Source: Bryobacterales bacterium (GTDB lineage Bacteria > Acidobacteriota > Terriglobia > Bryobacterales > Bryobacteraceae). Taken from it: a stretch of 64,000 bases of DNA. Shown here piece by piece: positions 40,476 through 49,944 of the stretch. Location: the NCBI GenBank assembly GCA_020851555.1, contig JADZCM010000005.1:1-64000 (forward strand), given 5' to 3'. A program made the translations under genes and the position numbers. The notes beneath the pieces were generated by a model. It searched no databases. It had not been told where the DNA came from and worked only from the letters and a program-made list of their open reading frames with translations. Numbering within the stretch: the stretch's first letter is position 1; each line of letters opens with the position of its first letter.

Positions 40476-42659
40476 TCAGCCGGCGGGCGGTTTCTGCTGC
40501 GTCTCGCGGACGAGGATGTCCCGCACTTCTTCATCGCTGAGGGCCTCCAGTTCCGCCAGGATGGCGGCGTACTCATCGCTGCCCGCCTGTTCGATCAGCC
40601 GGATCTCGATGGCCTTGGCCAGTTCGGCTACCGTGAACGCACTGCTGTACACCACGTCCAGGGGCAGGTCCACCTGATAGGTCTGCCGCACGCGGGACAG
40701 TAATTGAACGGCCAGCAGGGAATGGCCGCCAAGATCGAAGAAATTGTCGTGGATGCCGACGGATGGCGTCCGGAGCAGGTCCGCCCAAAGCGCGGCGAGC
40801 TGCTCCTCCATCTCCGTGCGCGGAGCGGCAGGCGCGGCTGCCGCGGCGGCGTTTCCGTTCACGCGTGACCGCACCTGTTGCTCGATCTGCTCTACGGTCC
40901 GCAGCCGCATGGCGATCTGGACGAATTCCGCCGGGTCCAGAGTCCCCACCGGGGCGGGAGCCACTTCCGGAGGCGGTGGCGGAGCCGCATCCGATGGCTT
41001 GTAGGCCACGGCAGCCGCCGTGCCTGCCGGGAGGGAGAACAGGAGCCCGCTTTCGGTCCGTGTCTTGAATGGCGCGGCGACGTTCTCCAGGAACATCAGG
41101 GCCGGCTGGTTGCGCTGGGTGGGGGCGAAGGGGACGTCCACCCGCGCGAGGCCGCGATCCAGGGCGATCTCTCCGAGCCTGGCCAGCAGCCGGTGTTCGA
41201 CCCCGCGGCCCAGGACCCGGCAACTGAGCAGGAACGTATCCACCAGCAGAGCATCGGAGGCTGTCCGCAAGATCGCCAGCCCGGTCAGCCCGTAACGGCC
41301 GAAGCGGTCCGACACATCCACGGTCAGGCACTCGGCCTCCCCGGAGGAGATCAGGGCCTGGATTTCGGCCTCGGTGCGGCGGACGGTGGTGAAGTTCATC
41401 TGGTTGGTCCGGCGGGTAAGCTGGGCCGCGCGCGGCAGCGCCTCCGGCGTCAGACTGGAAATACGCACCTCGATCAGCAGGGAGCGGATGAACTCATCCA
41501 GCGTCTTGGCCTGCTTTTCCAGCCGCGCCCGCTCCAGGCGCTGGGCGTAGAGCCTGGTCCTCTGCTTGTCTTCCTCGGTGATCTGAAGCCGGTCGAAGGC
41601 CCAGACGTGGGAAAGGAAAGCCGGAATCTCGGTGGGATCGGCCGGCAGCGGCAGCGTGAGAACTTCCGGCCTCCGGGCCTGAACCTCGGCGCATTCCTGC
41701 GGATTGTCGTCGATGAAGATGAAGCTGTCCAGGCCGAGCTGCAGTTCCTCGGCCAGGGAGGCCAGATTGGCGGACTTCGCGGTCCAGTTGACCCGCCGGG
41801 CGACGAAGTCCTCCAGCTTCAGCGGCATCTCCGGATGGGCGCGGAAAGTCTCGACGACGTCCTCCATGTTGTTCTTGCTGCACAGGCACAGCAGCATTCC
41901 GGAGTTCTGCTGGGCCACCATGAATTCCTGCAACGCTCTTCGCGGAGGATCGATCACCACGCCTTCCGGTCCGTCTTCCCCGCAAATACCGCGCCACAGC
42001 GTGTCGTCGCAGTCCAGTGCGATCACTTTGTACGGCGTCATCCGCAGGGCATGGATCTTCCTGGCGAGCAGGGTGCCGAGCGCCGTGAAATAGGCGGACG
42101 TGTAAGGAACGTGGCCCAGTTCGTCGCCGTGGGGATCGTGCCGCTCGCTCACGGGATAGAGAGCGTCCAGTTCGCTCGCGGAGACCAGGTGCACGGTCCC
42201 CATGCCGGACAGGCCGGATTCGACCCGGCCGGCCATGCGGGTAAGGAAGTCCGCATGTCCCGGCAGGCTCAGAAACGCAGGGGAGGCAGGACAGACCGAC
42301 ACCAGCAGGCTCCCCTGGAAGGACTCCGCGGCGGACCGCAAACACGACACCAGGTGGTCGACGTCCTGCTCCAGACTCTCCAGGGTAGCCGAAGACGGGT
42401 CGCGAAAGCGGGCCCAATCCTCGAACCGCACCAGGACAATGTTGATGCCCCCGCGGTTCTGAGCCAGCAGGCTGGACCGGTCGAGCAACTGCTGGAACAC
42501 TTGGTTGTAGGGCGCAAACCGGATGGGGCTGTCGAGGCCCAGCCGGTCCAGCCAGAAAGCGAGAACGTCACGCAGCGGTTCCGCGGTGAATGTGGCGCTG
42601 ATGGCCACCGGCGGAGAAGTCTCGGTTGTGGGCCGTCCGGCCGTATCGATCGGGCTCAT
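40476..42659 (-). CDS. FkbH-like HAD-IIIC enzyme fused to a peptidyl carrier domain
   Basis: A 727-residue protein. Residues 15-205 match the N-terminal part of FkbH-like proteins (FAPYNQVFQQLLD). The HAD motif IALDCDDTLWRG (Asp 216 and 218) is in the middle, and a GNAT-like segment (TNQMNFTTVRRTEAEI) follows to about residue 570. Residues about 625-705 are a thiolation domain with the phosphopantetheine Ser in DNFFDLGGHSLLA (near residue 645). FkbH-type enzymes load a glyceryl unit from 1,3-bisphosphoglycerate onto a carrier for polyketide extender units. Here the carrier looks NRPS-like and is in cis. It is first in the four-gene operon. Confidence 0.9.
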   Translation of the reverse strand: MSPIDTAGRPTTETSPPVAISATFTAEPLRDVLAFWLDRLGLDSPIRFAPYNQVFQQLLDRSSLLAQNRGGINIVLVRFEDWARFRDPSSATLESLEQDVDHLVSCLRSAAESFQGSLLVSVCPASPAFLSLPGHADFLTRMAGRVESGLSGMGTVHLVSASELDALYPVSERHDPHGDELGHVPYTSAYFTALGTLLARKIHALRMTPYKVIALDCDDTLWRGICGEDGPEGVVIDPPRRALQEFMVAQQNSGMLLCLCSKNNMEDVVETFRAHPEMPLKLEDFVARRVNWTAKSANLASLAEELQLGLDSFIFIDDNPQECAEVQARRPEVLTLPLPADPTEIPAFLSHVWAFDRLQITEEDKQRTRLYAQRLERARLEKQAKTLDEFIRSLLIEVRISSLTPEALPRAAQLTRRTNQMNFTTVRRTEAEIQALISSGEAECLTVDVSDRFGRYGLTGLAILRTASDALLVDTFLLSCRVLGRGVEHRLLARLGEIALDRGLARVDVPFAPTQRNQPALMFLENVAAPFKTRTESGLLFSLPAGTAAAVAYKPSDAAPPPPPEVAPAPVGTLDPAEFVQIAMRLRTVEQIEQQVRSRVNGNAAAAAAPAAPRTEMEEQLAALWADLLRTPSVGIHDNFFDLGGHSLLAVQLLSRVRQTYQVDLPLDVVYSSAFTVAELAKAIEIRLIEQAGSDEYAAILAELEALSDEEVRDILVRETQQKPPAG

Positions 42660-42771
42660 CTCTAGACCGAAGTCGGATGCCGCCGCCGGCGTTCACCCTG
42701 CCCGGCGGGCGGCGCACGCTTCTATTATGAAGCGGATTCGCGCGCCTGTGCTACGATGTTTCGGGAGTCGC

Positions 42772-43056
42772 ATGGCGAGGGGACACAGCGTGGAGGTCAG
42801 GGTGGAGCCGGATATCGCCACCCCGCAGCGGGAGGCCGCCATGTTCTATGGTCTGTTCCTGCGTGGGCATCCACTCGACCGGCTCCGGCGGGATATCGAT
42901 GTTCCCCGGCCCATCCTGGACAAATGGCTGCGGGCCCGGTACTACGAGCCCTCCTTCCGGGAGGCGTTGCGCCGCATCTACACTTACCGCAAGACCGTGC
43001 TCGCGATCTTCGACGAGCTGGTGCTTCACGAAAAGGGTTGTCCCCGGGTCCATTAG
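42772..43056 (+). CDS. Small basic conserved protein of unknown function
   Basis: A 94-residue protein, rich in Arg and predicted mainly helical (REAAMFYGLFLRGHPLDRLRRD, SFREALRRIYTYRKTVLAIFDEL). The central part could be a helix-turn-helix, but no family was recognised with confidence. GGGAG lies 4 bases before the ATG at 42772; an in-frame start further upstream would overlap the divergent FkbH gene. It converges with the methyltransferase gene 5 bases beyond its stop. It is kept as a gene because of its codon use and clear ribosome site. Confidence 0.6.
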   Translation: MARGHSVEVRVEPDIATPQREAAMFYGLFLRGHPLDRLRRDIDVPRPILDKWLRARYYEPSFREALRRIYTYRKTVLAIFDELVLHEKGCPRVH

Positions 43057-43061
43057 ACCCC

Positions 43062-43730
43062 TCAGTGTTTCTTGAGGGTGATGCCCAGCCCGCCGCCGTC
43101 GCCCGCGAACACGGTCTCCAGTTCCGGGTTCGTGGTTACCGCCCGCACATAGTCCGGCGCCGTATCCACGTTGTGCGCCAGGATCAAGCCCCCGGGGCGG
43201 ACCAGCGGCAGCAGCCGCGTCAGGTAATCAAGGTACCCTTCCTTGTCGGCGTCGATGAAGAGGACGTCGATGGGCTCCTTCAGCCGGGAGATGGTCTGAT
43301 GAGCGTCCCCTTCGACGACGGTAACGAGGTGATCGACGCCGGCTTCTTTGAAATTGCCGCGCGCCGTCGAAGCGCGGCCCCGATCGTACTCGAACGTCGT
43401 CAGCCTGCCGCCGGTCGCGAGCAGCGCCATCGAAAGCCACAACCCCGACAGGCCGGTGGAAGTTCCGATCTCCACGGCGTCCTTCGCTCCGGCGGCCTCC
43501 GCCAGCACCCGGAGCAACCGGCCGTCGCTTACCGAGACGTTGGCGAAGAGTTCCCCGTCCTTCTGCGCCTGGCTCAGGGTTGCGAGGATCCGCTTCTCAG
43601 CGTCCGATTTGGCGAGCGCGGGCACGTCGCCCTGGCGCGAGAACCGCCCGAATCCCCCCCGCCTCTGGCTCCATGCAGCGCATGCCAGCCCCATCAGCAG
43701 CCCCGCCACCACAATCCGTCTCCGTGTCAT
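43062..43730 (-). CDS. Class I O-methyltransferase with N-terminal signal or anchor
   Basis: A 222-residue protein. Residues 45-222 are a SAM-dependent O-methyltransferase of the catechol/caffeoyl-CoA type (AVEIGTSTGLSGLWLS for SAM binding, FIDADKEGYLDY for metal and SAM, GGLILAHNV). Residues 1-22 form a positively charged hydrophobic segment (TRRRIVVAGLLMGLACAAW) that looks like a signal peptide or membrane anchor. As SAM is cytoplasmic, either the segment is an uncleaved anchor with the enzyme inside, or the true start is later. The substrate is unknown. Confidence 0.85.
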   Translation of the reverse strand: MTRRRIVVAGLLMGLACAAWSQRRGGFGRFSRQGDVPALAKSDAEKRILATLSQAQKDGELFANVSVSDGRLLRVLAEAAGAKDAVEIGTSTGLSGLWLSMALLATGGRLTTFEYDRGRASTARGNFKEAGVDHLVTVVEGDAHQTISRLKEPIDVLFIDADKEGYLDYLTRLLPLVRPGGLILAHNVDTAPDYVRAVTTNPELETVFAGDGGGLGITLKKH

Positions 43731-43820
43731 GCCGTCCTCCCAATGGAGATGACGAGAGGCCCCGCGCGCAGGTTATGCGGACGCCGGTGATTCCCGGAGG
43801 GAGACACCGCCGGAGCGCCG

Positions 43821-44954
43821 CTACAGGTTTACGTGCACTACCTTGGCCGGGGGGAAGCCGTTGAACCAGGTGGCGCTGGCGCTGGCGTAAGCGCCGATGT
43901 TCTCGGAGTAGACCAGGTCCTCAATCTCCAGGCCGGGCAGTTGCTCGGAGTGTGAGATGGTATCCAGTCCGTCGCAGGTCTGGCCGAAGACCGAGCAGAT
44001 TTCCAGCGGACCTTTCTTGAAAGCCTTCAAGCGGTACTGGCAGTGGTCGAAGATGATGCCGCTGAAGGTGTGGTAGACGCTGTCGTCGATGTAGTAGCAG
44101 GTCTTGCCGTCGCGCACCGCCTTGCCGATGACGCGCGCCACCGCGGCCGCCGCCGTGGCCACCAGGAAGCGGCCGGGCTCGGCCAGAATCTGCATGCCGG
44201 CGGGGAACAGGCGGCCGATCTCGGCGTTGATCCTGCGCGCCAGCGCGCTGAAAGGCCTGACGTGCCGGTCGTAGGGCACCGGAAAGCCGCCGCCGATGTC
44301 CAGAATCTTGATCTGGCGCCCGCGCGAGGCCGCCTCCCGGATGACCGCCGCCGCGATGTTCAGCGCCTGCACGAAGTTCTCGAAGTTCGTGCACTGGCTT
44401 CCGACGTGAAAGCTCACCGCCTCCACCGTCAGCCCCGCCTCAAAAGCCTCTTCGATCAGGTCCACGGCTTCGCCGGGATCGCAGCCGAACTTGCTTGACA
44501 GCTCCACGATGGACCCCGTGTTGGGCACCCGCAACCGCAGCGCCAGGCCCGCGTGCGGGGCGAACCGCCGGATTTTGGCCAGTTCCGCCCGGTTGTCGTA
44601 GGTGACCAGCGGTTTGTACTGGTCCAGTTCCTGGAGCGTTTCCCTGGGCTTGATCGGATTGGCGTAGACGATCTTGTCCCAGATGAACTCCTGCCGTTGC
44701 CGGGCCGGAAGGCGTTTGATGTTTTCGTAGACGAGCATGAACTCGGGAAGCGAGGCCACGTCAAAACTGGCGCCCGCTTTGTAGAGCGTGGAGATGATCT
44801 CGGGCGCGGGGTTCGCCTTCACAGCGTAGTAGACCTGCACCCTGGGCAGATGCTTTCGGAACGAGGCGTAGTTGCGGCGGATGATGTCGTGGTCGATCAC
44901 CACCACCGGCGTCCCGTGACGCCGGGCGATCGAGTGCAGCCGTCGGGCGGTCAT
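43821..44954 (-). CDS. Type III PLP ornithine/diamino-acid decarboxylase
   Basis: A 377-residue protein of the alanine-racemase-fold decarboxylases. The PLP lysine is in YYAVKANP. The glycine-rich phosphate loop is [10 protein letters not shown], the EPGRFLV motif is present, and the catalytic cysteine and Asp lie in TCDGLD, the ornithine-decarboxylase form. It would produce putrescine or a related diamine in the cytoplasm. Lysine or carboxynorspermidine as substrate cannot be excluded. The start overlaps the stop of the deoxyhypusine-synthase-like gene by 4 bases, which ties both to polyamine synthesis. Sequence in frame further upstream is antisense to that gene and not coding. Confidence 0.9.
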   Translation of the reverse strand: MTARRLHSIARRHGTPVVVIDHDIIRRNYASFRKHLPRVQVYYAVKANPAPEIISTLYKAGASFDVASLPEFMLVYENIKRLPARQRQEFIWDKIVYANPIKPRETLQELDQYKPLVTYDNRAELAKIRRFAPHAGLALRLRVPNTGSIVELSSKFGCDPGEAVDLIEEAFEAGLTVEAVSFHVGSQCTNFENFVQALNIAAAVIREAASRGRQIKILDIGGGFPVPYDRHVRPFSALARRINAEIGRLFPAGMQILAEPGRFLVATAAAAVARVIGKAVRDGKTCYYIDDSVYHTFSGIIFDHCQYRLKAFKKGPLEICSVFGQTCDGLDTISHSEQLPGLEIEDLVYSENIGAYASASATWFNGFPPAKVVHVNL

Positions 44955-46126
44955 GGATTGTGCGCGAAATACTCCCGCGTGAGCGCCTCCATCATCCTCG
45001 GGCGCTGGTCGTACAGGCGCTTCGGCTTCCTCGGCTTGTGCCGCGCCAGGGCATAGTGCGTGAGGATCGGCATGGCGATGGTGGTGTCGGTGTAACACAC
45101 CACGGCGTCCGGCAGGCTGTCGGGGTCCACTTTGCCCCAGCTCACAGCCTCGCTCGGCGTGGCGCCGCTCAGCCCGCCCGTATCGGGCCGGGCGTCGGTG
45201 ACTTGCAGGAAGTAATCCTGGCCGTACTCCTTGATCCGCAGCACCTCCTGAATCTGCGGCTCGGTCTGAAGCATGAAGTTCTTGGGGCTTCCGCCGCCCC
45301 ACAGCACCACCGCGCTCTTGCCGCCCGCGCGCTTGGCGGCCAGGACATACGCCGTCGTCTCGTTCACGTCGATCGACGGGTTCACTCGCAGCTTGTTGCC
45401 GCGCAGTTCGACGCCGGCCACGTTCATCCCGATGGTCGAGTCGCCCGGCGATGACGTGTAACAGGGGACACCCGCGCGGTAGGCCGCGGCCAGGACGGAG
45501 ACATCCTTCAAGCCGGCCTTCCTCTCCCACTCGGCGCAGTAGCGGCCGAGCAGGTGGTGAAGTTCGGCCGTCCCCATCTCTTTCTGGAATTCGGGCCGGA
45601 CCAGGATGCTGCGCAGGATCTCGTCGGTGGCCATCAGGCAGTCGCTGTAGCCCACAAGCACGTCATAGATGCGCACGATATCGTTGGCGCGCAGTTCGGT
45701 GTCGTCCAGGTTGTGCCGGCCTACATGCACCGGGTAGTTCAGCGCGAAGTGCATGTCGTGGTACAGGTTCGCGCCGGTGGCCACGATCCAGTCCACGAAG
45801 CCGGCCTTGATCAGCGGGACGATGCTGGAGCAGCCGAGGCCCGCAGGCGTCAGCGCTCCCGCGAAACTCATGCCCACGGTCACGTCCGGTTCCAGCATCT
45901 TGCCGGTGAAGAGCTGGCAGCCCTCCTTAAGCCGCGCCGAGTTGTAGGCCAGGAACGCGTCATCGACGACGTCCACCAGCTTCTCTTTGCCGGTCAGGTT
46001 CCTAGGCAGGATGCGGCGGCCCGAAAGGTACTTGTCGCGGTCCGGGCATTTCTTCTTCTTGAGCCAGTCGGGCATCTCGGAGAGATCTTCCCGGTAGCGG
46101 CGTTGCGTCTTGGCTTTCTTAGGCAT
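44951..46126 (-). CDS. Deoxyhypusine-synthase-like protein
   Basis: About 391 residues. It matches the deoxyhypusine synthase family, with NAD-binding segments ([26 protein letters not shown]) and the catalytic lysine in EAVSWGKV. In eukaryotes and archaea the enzyme transfers an aminobutyl group from spermidine to eIF5A, which bacteria lack. Bacterial homologues are thought to transfer it to a free amine, giving for example homospermidine. Coupling to an ornithine decarboxylase fits this. The start at 46126 is only 16 bases from the divergent agmatine deiminase start. Confidence 0.9.
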   Translation of the reverse strand: MPKKAKTQRRYREDLSEMPDWLKKKKCPDRDKYLSGRRILPRNLTGKEKLVDVVDDAFLAYNSARLKEGCQLFTGKMLEPDVTVGMSFAGALTPAGLGCSSIVPLIKAGFVDWIVATGANLYHDMHFALNYPVHVGRHNLDDTELRANDIVRIYDVLVGYSDCLMATDEILRSILVRPEFQKEMGTAELHHLLGRYCAEWERKAGLKDVSVLAAAYRAGVPCYTSSPGDSTIGMNVAGVELRGNKLRVNPSIDVNETTAYVLAAKRAGGKSAVVLWGGGSPKNFMLQTEPQIQEVLRIKEYGQDYFLQVTDARPDTGGLSGATPSEAVSWGKVDPDSLPDAVVCYTDTTIAMPILTHYALARHKPRKPKRLYDQRPRMMEALTREYFAHNP

Positions 46127-46142
46127 GATGCAGAATAAGATT

Positions 46143-47198
46143 ATGGCAAAAACCCCCGCCGGATTCGGTTTCTCCATGCCCGCCGAATGGGAACCGCACG
46201 AGGCCACGTGGCTCGCCTGGCCGCACAACCCCACGGACTGGCCCGGCAAGCTCGACAGCATACGCTGGGTCTACACGGAGATCGTGCGTAAGATCTCCCC
46301 CGGAGAGACGGTGCGCATGCTGGCCGGCTCCGCGGCCCAGGAGCAACTCGCGCGGCGCTACCTGGCCCGGGCGGGAGCCGATGCCGGACGTGTCGAGTTC
46401 ATCATGCACCCCACCAACCGCGGCTGGACGCGGGACAGCGGCCCCGTCTTCGTGCGCCGGCCGGGCGAAACCGCCATCGTCCACTTCCACTTCAACGCCT
46501 GGGCCAAGTATCCCGACTGGCGCAAGGACCGCCGCGTGCCGGAGATCGCCGCCGGACGGTTGGGCATGCAGTTGTTTCGCGCCAAGCGCGGGGCGCGCAA
46601 GTTCGTGCTCGAAGGCGGCGGGATCGACGTGAACGGACGCGGCACCCTCATCACGACCGAGGAATGCTACCTCCACCCGACGGTTCAGGTGCGCAACCCG
46701 GGCCTCGGGCGGGAGCAGTTCGAGGCGTCACTCCGCGAGTACCTGGGCGTAACCAACGTCTTCTGGCTGGGGAACGGCATCGTGGGGGACGATACGCACG
46801 GGCACGTGGACGATCTCTGCCGCTTCGTGAATGCGAACACGCTGGTCATGATCCGCGAGGATGATCCCGGCGACATCAACCACCGCCCGCTCGCGGAGAA
46901 CTGGGAACGCATTCAGGATTTGAGGCTGGAAGACGGATCGAAGCCCGAGGTTGTGGCTCTGCCGATGCCCGGACCGCTATACTACGACGGCGACCGGCTG
47001 CCCGCCAGCTACGCCAACTTCTACATCGCCAACGCGGCGGTGATCGTGCCGACTTTCAACGATCCCAACGACCGCGTGGCCCTGGGGATTCTGGGAGAAC
47101 TGTTCCGCGACCGTCCCGTGGTGGGCATTCACGCCGTGGATCTGGTCCTGGGCTTCGGCACGCTGCACTGCCTGACGCAGCAGCAACCGGCGCAGTGA
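46143..47198 (+). CDS. aguA: Agmatine deiminase
   Basis: A 351-residue member of the peptidyl-arginine deiminase-like family. It has the typical start ([20 protein letters not shown]), the TRDSGP motif, His in [13 protein letters not shown], and the catalytic cysteine in [11 protein letters not shown]. It hydrolyses agmatine to N-carbamoylputrescine and ammonia, another route to putrescine. The start at 46143 is the ATG before AKTPAG; two ATGs at 46125 and 46128 would overlap the divergent gene's start codon. With the decarboxylase and the deoxyhypusine-synthase-like gene it forms a polyamine island. No N-carbamoylputrescine amidohydrolase is adjacent. Confidence 0.9.
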   Translation: MAKTPAGFGFSMPAEWEPHEATWLAWPHNPTDWPGKLDSIRWVYTEIVRKISPGETVRMLAGSAAQEQLARRYLARAGADAGRVEFIMHPTNRGWTRDSGPVFVRRPGETAIVHFHFNAWAKYPDWRKDRRVPEIAAGRLGMQLFRAKRGARKFVLEGGGIDVNGRGTLITTEECYLHPTVQVRNPGLGREQFEASLREYLGVTNVFWLGNGIVGDDTHGHVDDLCRFVNANTLVMIREDDPGDINHRPLAENWERIQDLRLEDGSKPEVVALPMPGPLYYDGDRLPASYANFYIANAAVIVPTFNDPNDRVALGILGELFRDRPVVGIHAVDLVLGFGTLHCLTQQQPAQ

Positions 47199-47217
47199 CA
47201 CGCCCGCCGCGGCGCCG

Positions 47218-48996
47218 CTACCTCGCATCTTCGGGCTTGATGGCCTTCAACTCGGCGCGTTCCGTGGCGCCTTCCTCGACGGCGATCTTAACCGCGCTGC
47301 GCTCGTAGGGACGGGCCAGGCCCGGATCCCGGCTCAGTTCCGGCTGCTGCCCGGCGAAGGCATACACTTTGTAATCGCCCGGGGCGAGTCCGCGTATCGT
47401 GAATCTGCCGTCCTGGTCAGCCGTGGCGAACTTGTTCAGGAAGGGCCGTTCGGGCCGGATGGGATCGGCCAGCACCGCGACATAGCTGCCTGTCGCGGGC
47501 TTATCGTCCAGGGTGACGACGCCCTCCAGGGTTGCCCCCTTCGTGCTCAGAAGCACGTCGAGGACGATCCCGGTCCTGGCGCTGGACAGGTCGAGGCCCT
47601 TGTCGATAACCTCCTGGTTCGCCAGCTTCATGGACTTGATGTAGGAACCCTCGGGTAAGCCCGACACGCTCAGGTAGTACCTGTCCGGAAACACGCCATC
47701 TATCTTGAAAGCGCCCGTGTCCTCGACCCTTCCCGCCGGCGTTCCCACCGGGAGGCCGTCCGCCGAGGTGAGGCCCAGCATCAGACGCTGGAGACCGGCG
47801 GTGGTCTGCCCCTCCAGTTTGACGGCGCCCGAAACCGCAATGGGATCCAAAATGGGAACGAGAAGGCCGGTGATGTCGGACGTGGTCACGTCCACCAGGG
47901 TTTTGCCCACGATTCCCCCTCCCCCCGGACCGCCACGCCCGCCCAGCCGCTGGGCCAGGATGAAATACGATCCCGGCTGTACGCGCGCGATCTCAAAAGA
48001 GCCGTCCTGCCCGGCCTGAGCGCCCCCGCGGCCAGCCATGAAGGGCACGCCGGCGCCGCGCGGCATCAGGCTGAGCCTGACCGAGGGCAGATCCTGGGGA
48101 TTGCCCACGGCTCTGCCCTGTATCCGGTGCAGAGCGCCCCGCCTGACCGTGATGTTGATCCCGGCCACGTCCTGCCCGGGAGCGATCTCCACGGGGATGG
48201 CGGCGGCCGAATCGGTAGCGGCAGGGTAGTAGGTCGGCAGGGGGGCCTGGTCCTCCCCGGCTGATTGCGTGGAGAGATCTCCTCCTCTTCCGCCCATGCC
48301 CCGGCCGGGGCCTATGTTCAAACTCGTTGCCACAACCAGGTAGCGCCCGGGGGTGAGGCCCGGGATCCGGTACTCCCCGATGTCGTTCGACATGGCCGAT
48401 GATCCCGCGATCTGCCCCGCCTGTCCGCCGCCCCGCATCCCCCCCGGCGCGCCGCCCTGCACCGCCGCAGCCGCCCCCACGGGATAAGCAGCAACGCTTG
48501 AGCGCGGAAGCGGGTCGCCCTCCTCGTCGAACACCTGGCCCATAATGACGCCTTGCGGCGTCAGCCGGAATTCTACGTCCTTCAGGTGCTGTCCTTCGGA
48601 CAGGTTCAGCGGAGCCCCCGTGCCGCCGGGAGTCCGCGACCCATAGCCTTCCCGCAGGAAGCCCACACGGTCGCCCATGAGGCGATAGGTCCCGGGCGGG
48701 ATGTTCTCAATTAGAAAACGGCCGTCGTTGTCGGACCGGCCCGAGCGTCCGGAACCTTGCTGTCCGGCGCCCAGCAGGCTCAGGCTCACCCTCGGCACGG
48801 GCTCGCCGGTCCGGGCGTTCACCGTTCGGCCCTCGATCCTACAGAGCTTCTTGGGGTCAACAGGCGCCGCCTGCCGGACGAGCGTCTGGTCCGGCGCGGC
48901 AACCTGCCCCCGCCCGCCCATCTGGCCGCGGACAGGACCCTGTGCCAATGCGGTGATCCAGCCAGCCAGGGCGACCAAAAGCGTTGTCCGGCGCAT
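47218..48996 (-). CDS. Exported protein with several Cna-B/carboxypeptidase-regulatory repeats
   Basis: About 592 residues with a signal peptide (TTLLVALAGWITALAQG). It contains at least three beta-sandwich repeats of the carboxypeptidase-regulatory/Cna-B kind (RIEGRTVNARTGEPVPRVSL, GVIMGQVFDEEGDPL, LEGVVTLDDKPATGSYVAV, each ending in a G-x-Y-x-L/V pattern such as PGDYKVYAFAG). This is a common acidobacterial family of unknown function, probably structural or ligand-binding at the cell surface. The start at 48996 has GAGAGGGG upstream. It is monocistronic and divergent from PhzF. Confidence 0.82.
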   Translation of the reverse strand: MRRTTLLVALAGWITALAQGPVRGQMGGRGQVAAPDQTLVRQAAPVDPKKLCRIEGRTVNARTGEPVPRVSLSLLGAGQQGSGRSGRSDNDGRFLIENIPPGTYRLMGDRVGFLREGYGSRTPGGTGAPLNLSEGQHLKDVEFRLTPQGVIMGQVFDEEGDPLPRSSVAAYPVGAAAAVQGGAPGGMRGGGQAGQIAGSSAMSNDIGEYRIPGLTPGRYLVVATSLNIGPGRGMGGRGGDLSTQSAGEDQAPLPTYYPAATDSAAAIPVEIAPGQDVAGINITVRRGALHRIQGRAVGNPQDLPSVRLSLMPRGAGVPFMAGRGGAQAGQDGSFEIARVQPGSYFILAQRLGGRGGPGGGGIVGKTLVDVTTSDITGLLVPILDPIAVSGAVKLEGQTTAGLQRLMLGLTSADGLPVGTPAGRVEDTGAFKIDGVFPDRYYLSVSGLPEGSYIKSMKLANQEVIDKGLDLSSARTGIVLDVLLSTKGATLEGVVTLDDKPATGSYVAVLADPIRPERPFLNKFATADQDGRFTIRGLAPGDYKVYAFAGQQPELSRDPGLARPYERSAVKIAVEEGATERAELKAIKPEDAR

Positions 48997-49074
48997 GCAA
49001 ACCCCTCTCACCGAGTATAGGCGCAGCCCGCGGGCCGGAGGTTTCCAGGTTGCGCCTCAAGGTACAACAGAAGA

Positions 49075-49854
49075 ATGCGGATTCCCATCTATCAGATCGA
49101 CGCCTTCACGCGTCGCGTCTTCAGCGGCAATCCGGCCGCCGTCTGTCCCCTGGAACGGTGGCTGGAGGACGGCGTGCTCCAGTCCATCGCCGCCGAAAAC
49201 AACCTGTCGGAAACCGCTTTCTTCGTGCGGGCGGGCGACAGGTTCCACCTCCGCTGGTTCACCCCGGTGCTGGAAGTGGACCTGTGCGGCCACGCCACCC
49301 TGGCCTCCGCCTTCGTCATCCTGAACCGGCTGGAGCCCGGCCTGGATGCGGTTACGTTCTATACCCGGAGCGGCGAGCTTACGGTGCGCCGCGAGGGCGA
49401 GTATCTGTCGATGGACTTCCCCGCCCGGCCGCCAACACCGTGCGAGCCTCCCGGAGGCCTGACCGAGGCTCTGGGAGCTGCGCCGGCCGAGGTATGGCGG
49501 TCCCGCGATTTGATGGCCCTGTTCGACGCTGAGGAGCAGATCCGGGCTCTCCGGCCGAACATGGACCGGTTGGCCCGCATCGACGCATTCGCGGTCATCG
49601 TCACCGCCCCCGGCCGCGAGGCCGATTTTGTCTCCCGCTTTTTCGCCCCTCGCGGAGGCATCGCCGAGGATCCTGTCACCGGCTCGGCCCATTCCACGCT
49701 GGTTCCCTACTGGTCCCGGCGCCTGGGGAAGACCTCGCTCCACGCGCTGCAAGTGTCGGCCCGGGGAGGGGAACTGTGGTGCGAGGACCGGGGCGGCCGG
49801 GTAACCATCCGGGGACAGGCGGTGCCATTTATGGAAGGCGCGGTCATCATATAA
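49075..49854 (+). CDS. PhzF-family isomerase/epimerase
   Basis: A 259-residue protein with the PhzF twin-hotdog fold. The N-terminal signature IYQIDAFTRRVFSGNPAAVCPL and the catalytic Glu in NNLSETAFFV are present, as is the second-half repeat GIAEDPVTGSAHSTLVPYW. PhzF itself isomerises DHHA in phenazine synthesis, but no other phenazine gene is here, so the substrate is unknown. No clear ribosome binding site is seen before the ATG. Confidence 0.92.
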   Translation: MRIPIYQIDAFTRRVFSGNPAAVCPLERWLEDGVLQSIAAENNLSETAFFVRAGDRFHLRWFTPVLEVDLCGHATLASAFVILNRLEPGLDAVTFYTRSGELTVRREGEYLSMDFPARPPTPCEPPGGLTEALGAAPAEVWRSRDLMALFDAEEQIRALRPNMDRLARIDAFAVIVTAPGREADFVSRFFAPRGGIAEDPVTGSAHSTLVPYWSRRLGKTSLHALQVSARGGELWCEDRGGRVTIRGQAVPFMEGAVII

Positions 49855-49944
49855 TCCACAAGAGCGGGAATAAACCGCGGGTGTGCCACAAGTCCCCGGC
49901 CAAGGCGGCCGATAGATTCCAAGGGCCGGGCAGGAGGCAGTTGT

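Noticed and set aside
40878-42665. 595-codon open frame on the plus strand
   Set aside because: It mirrors the FkbH-like gene on the other strand and shows no recognisable protein features.
44955-45530. N-terminal extension of the decarboxylase frame
   Set aside because: It overlaps the deoxyhypusine-synthase-like gene and lacks family similarity; the decarboxylase starts with the ATG at 44954.
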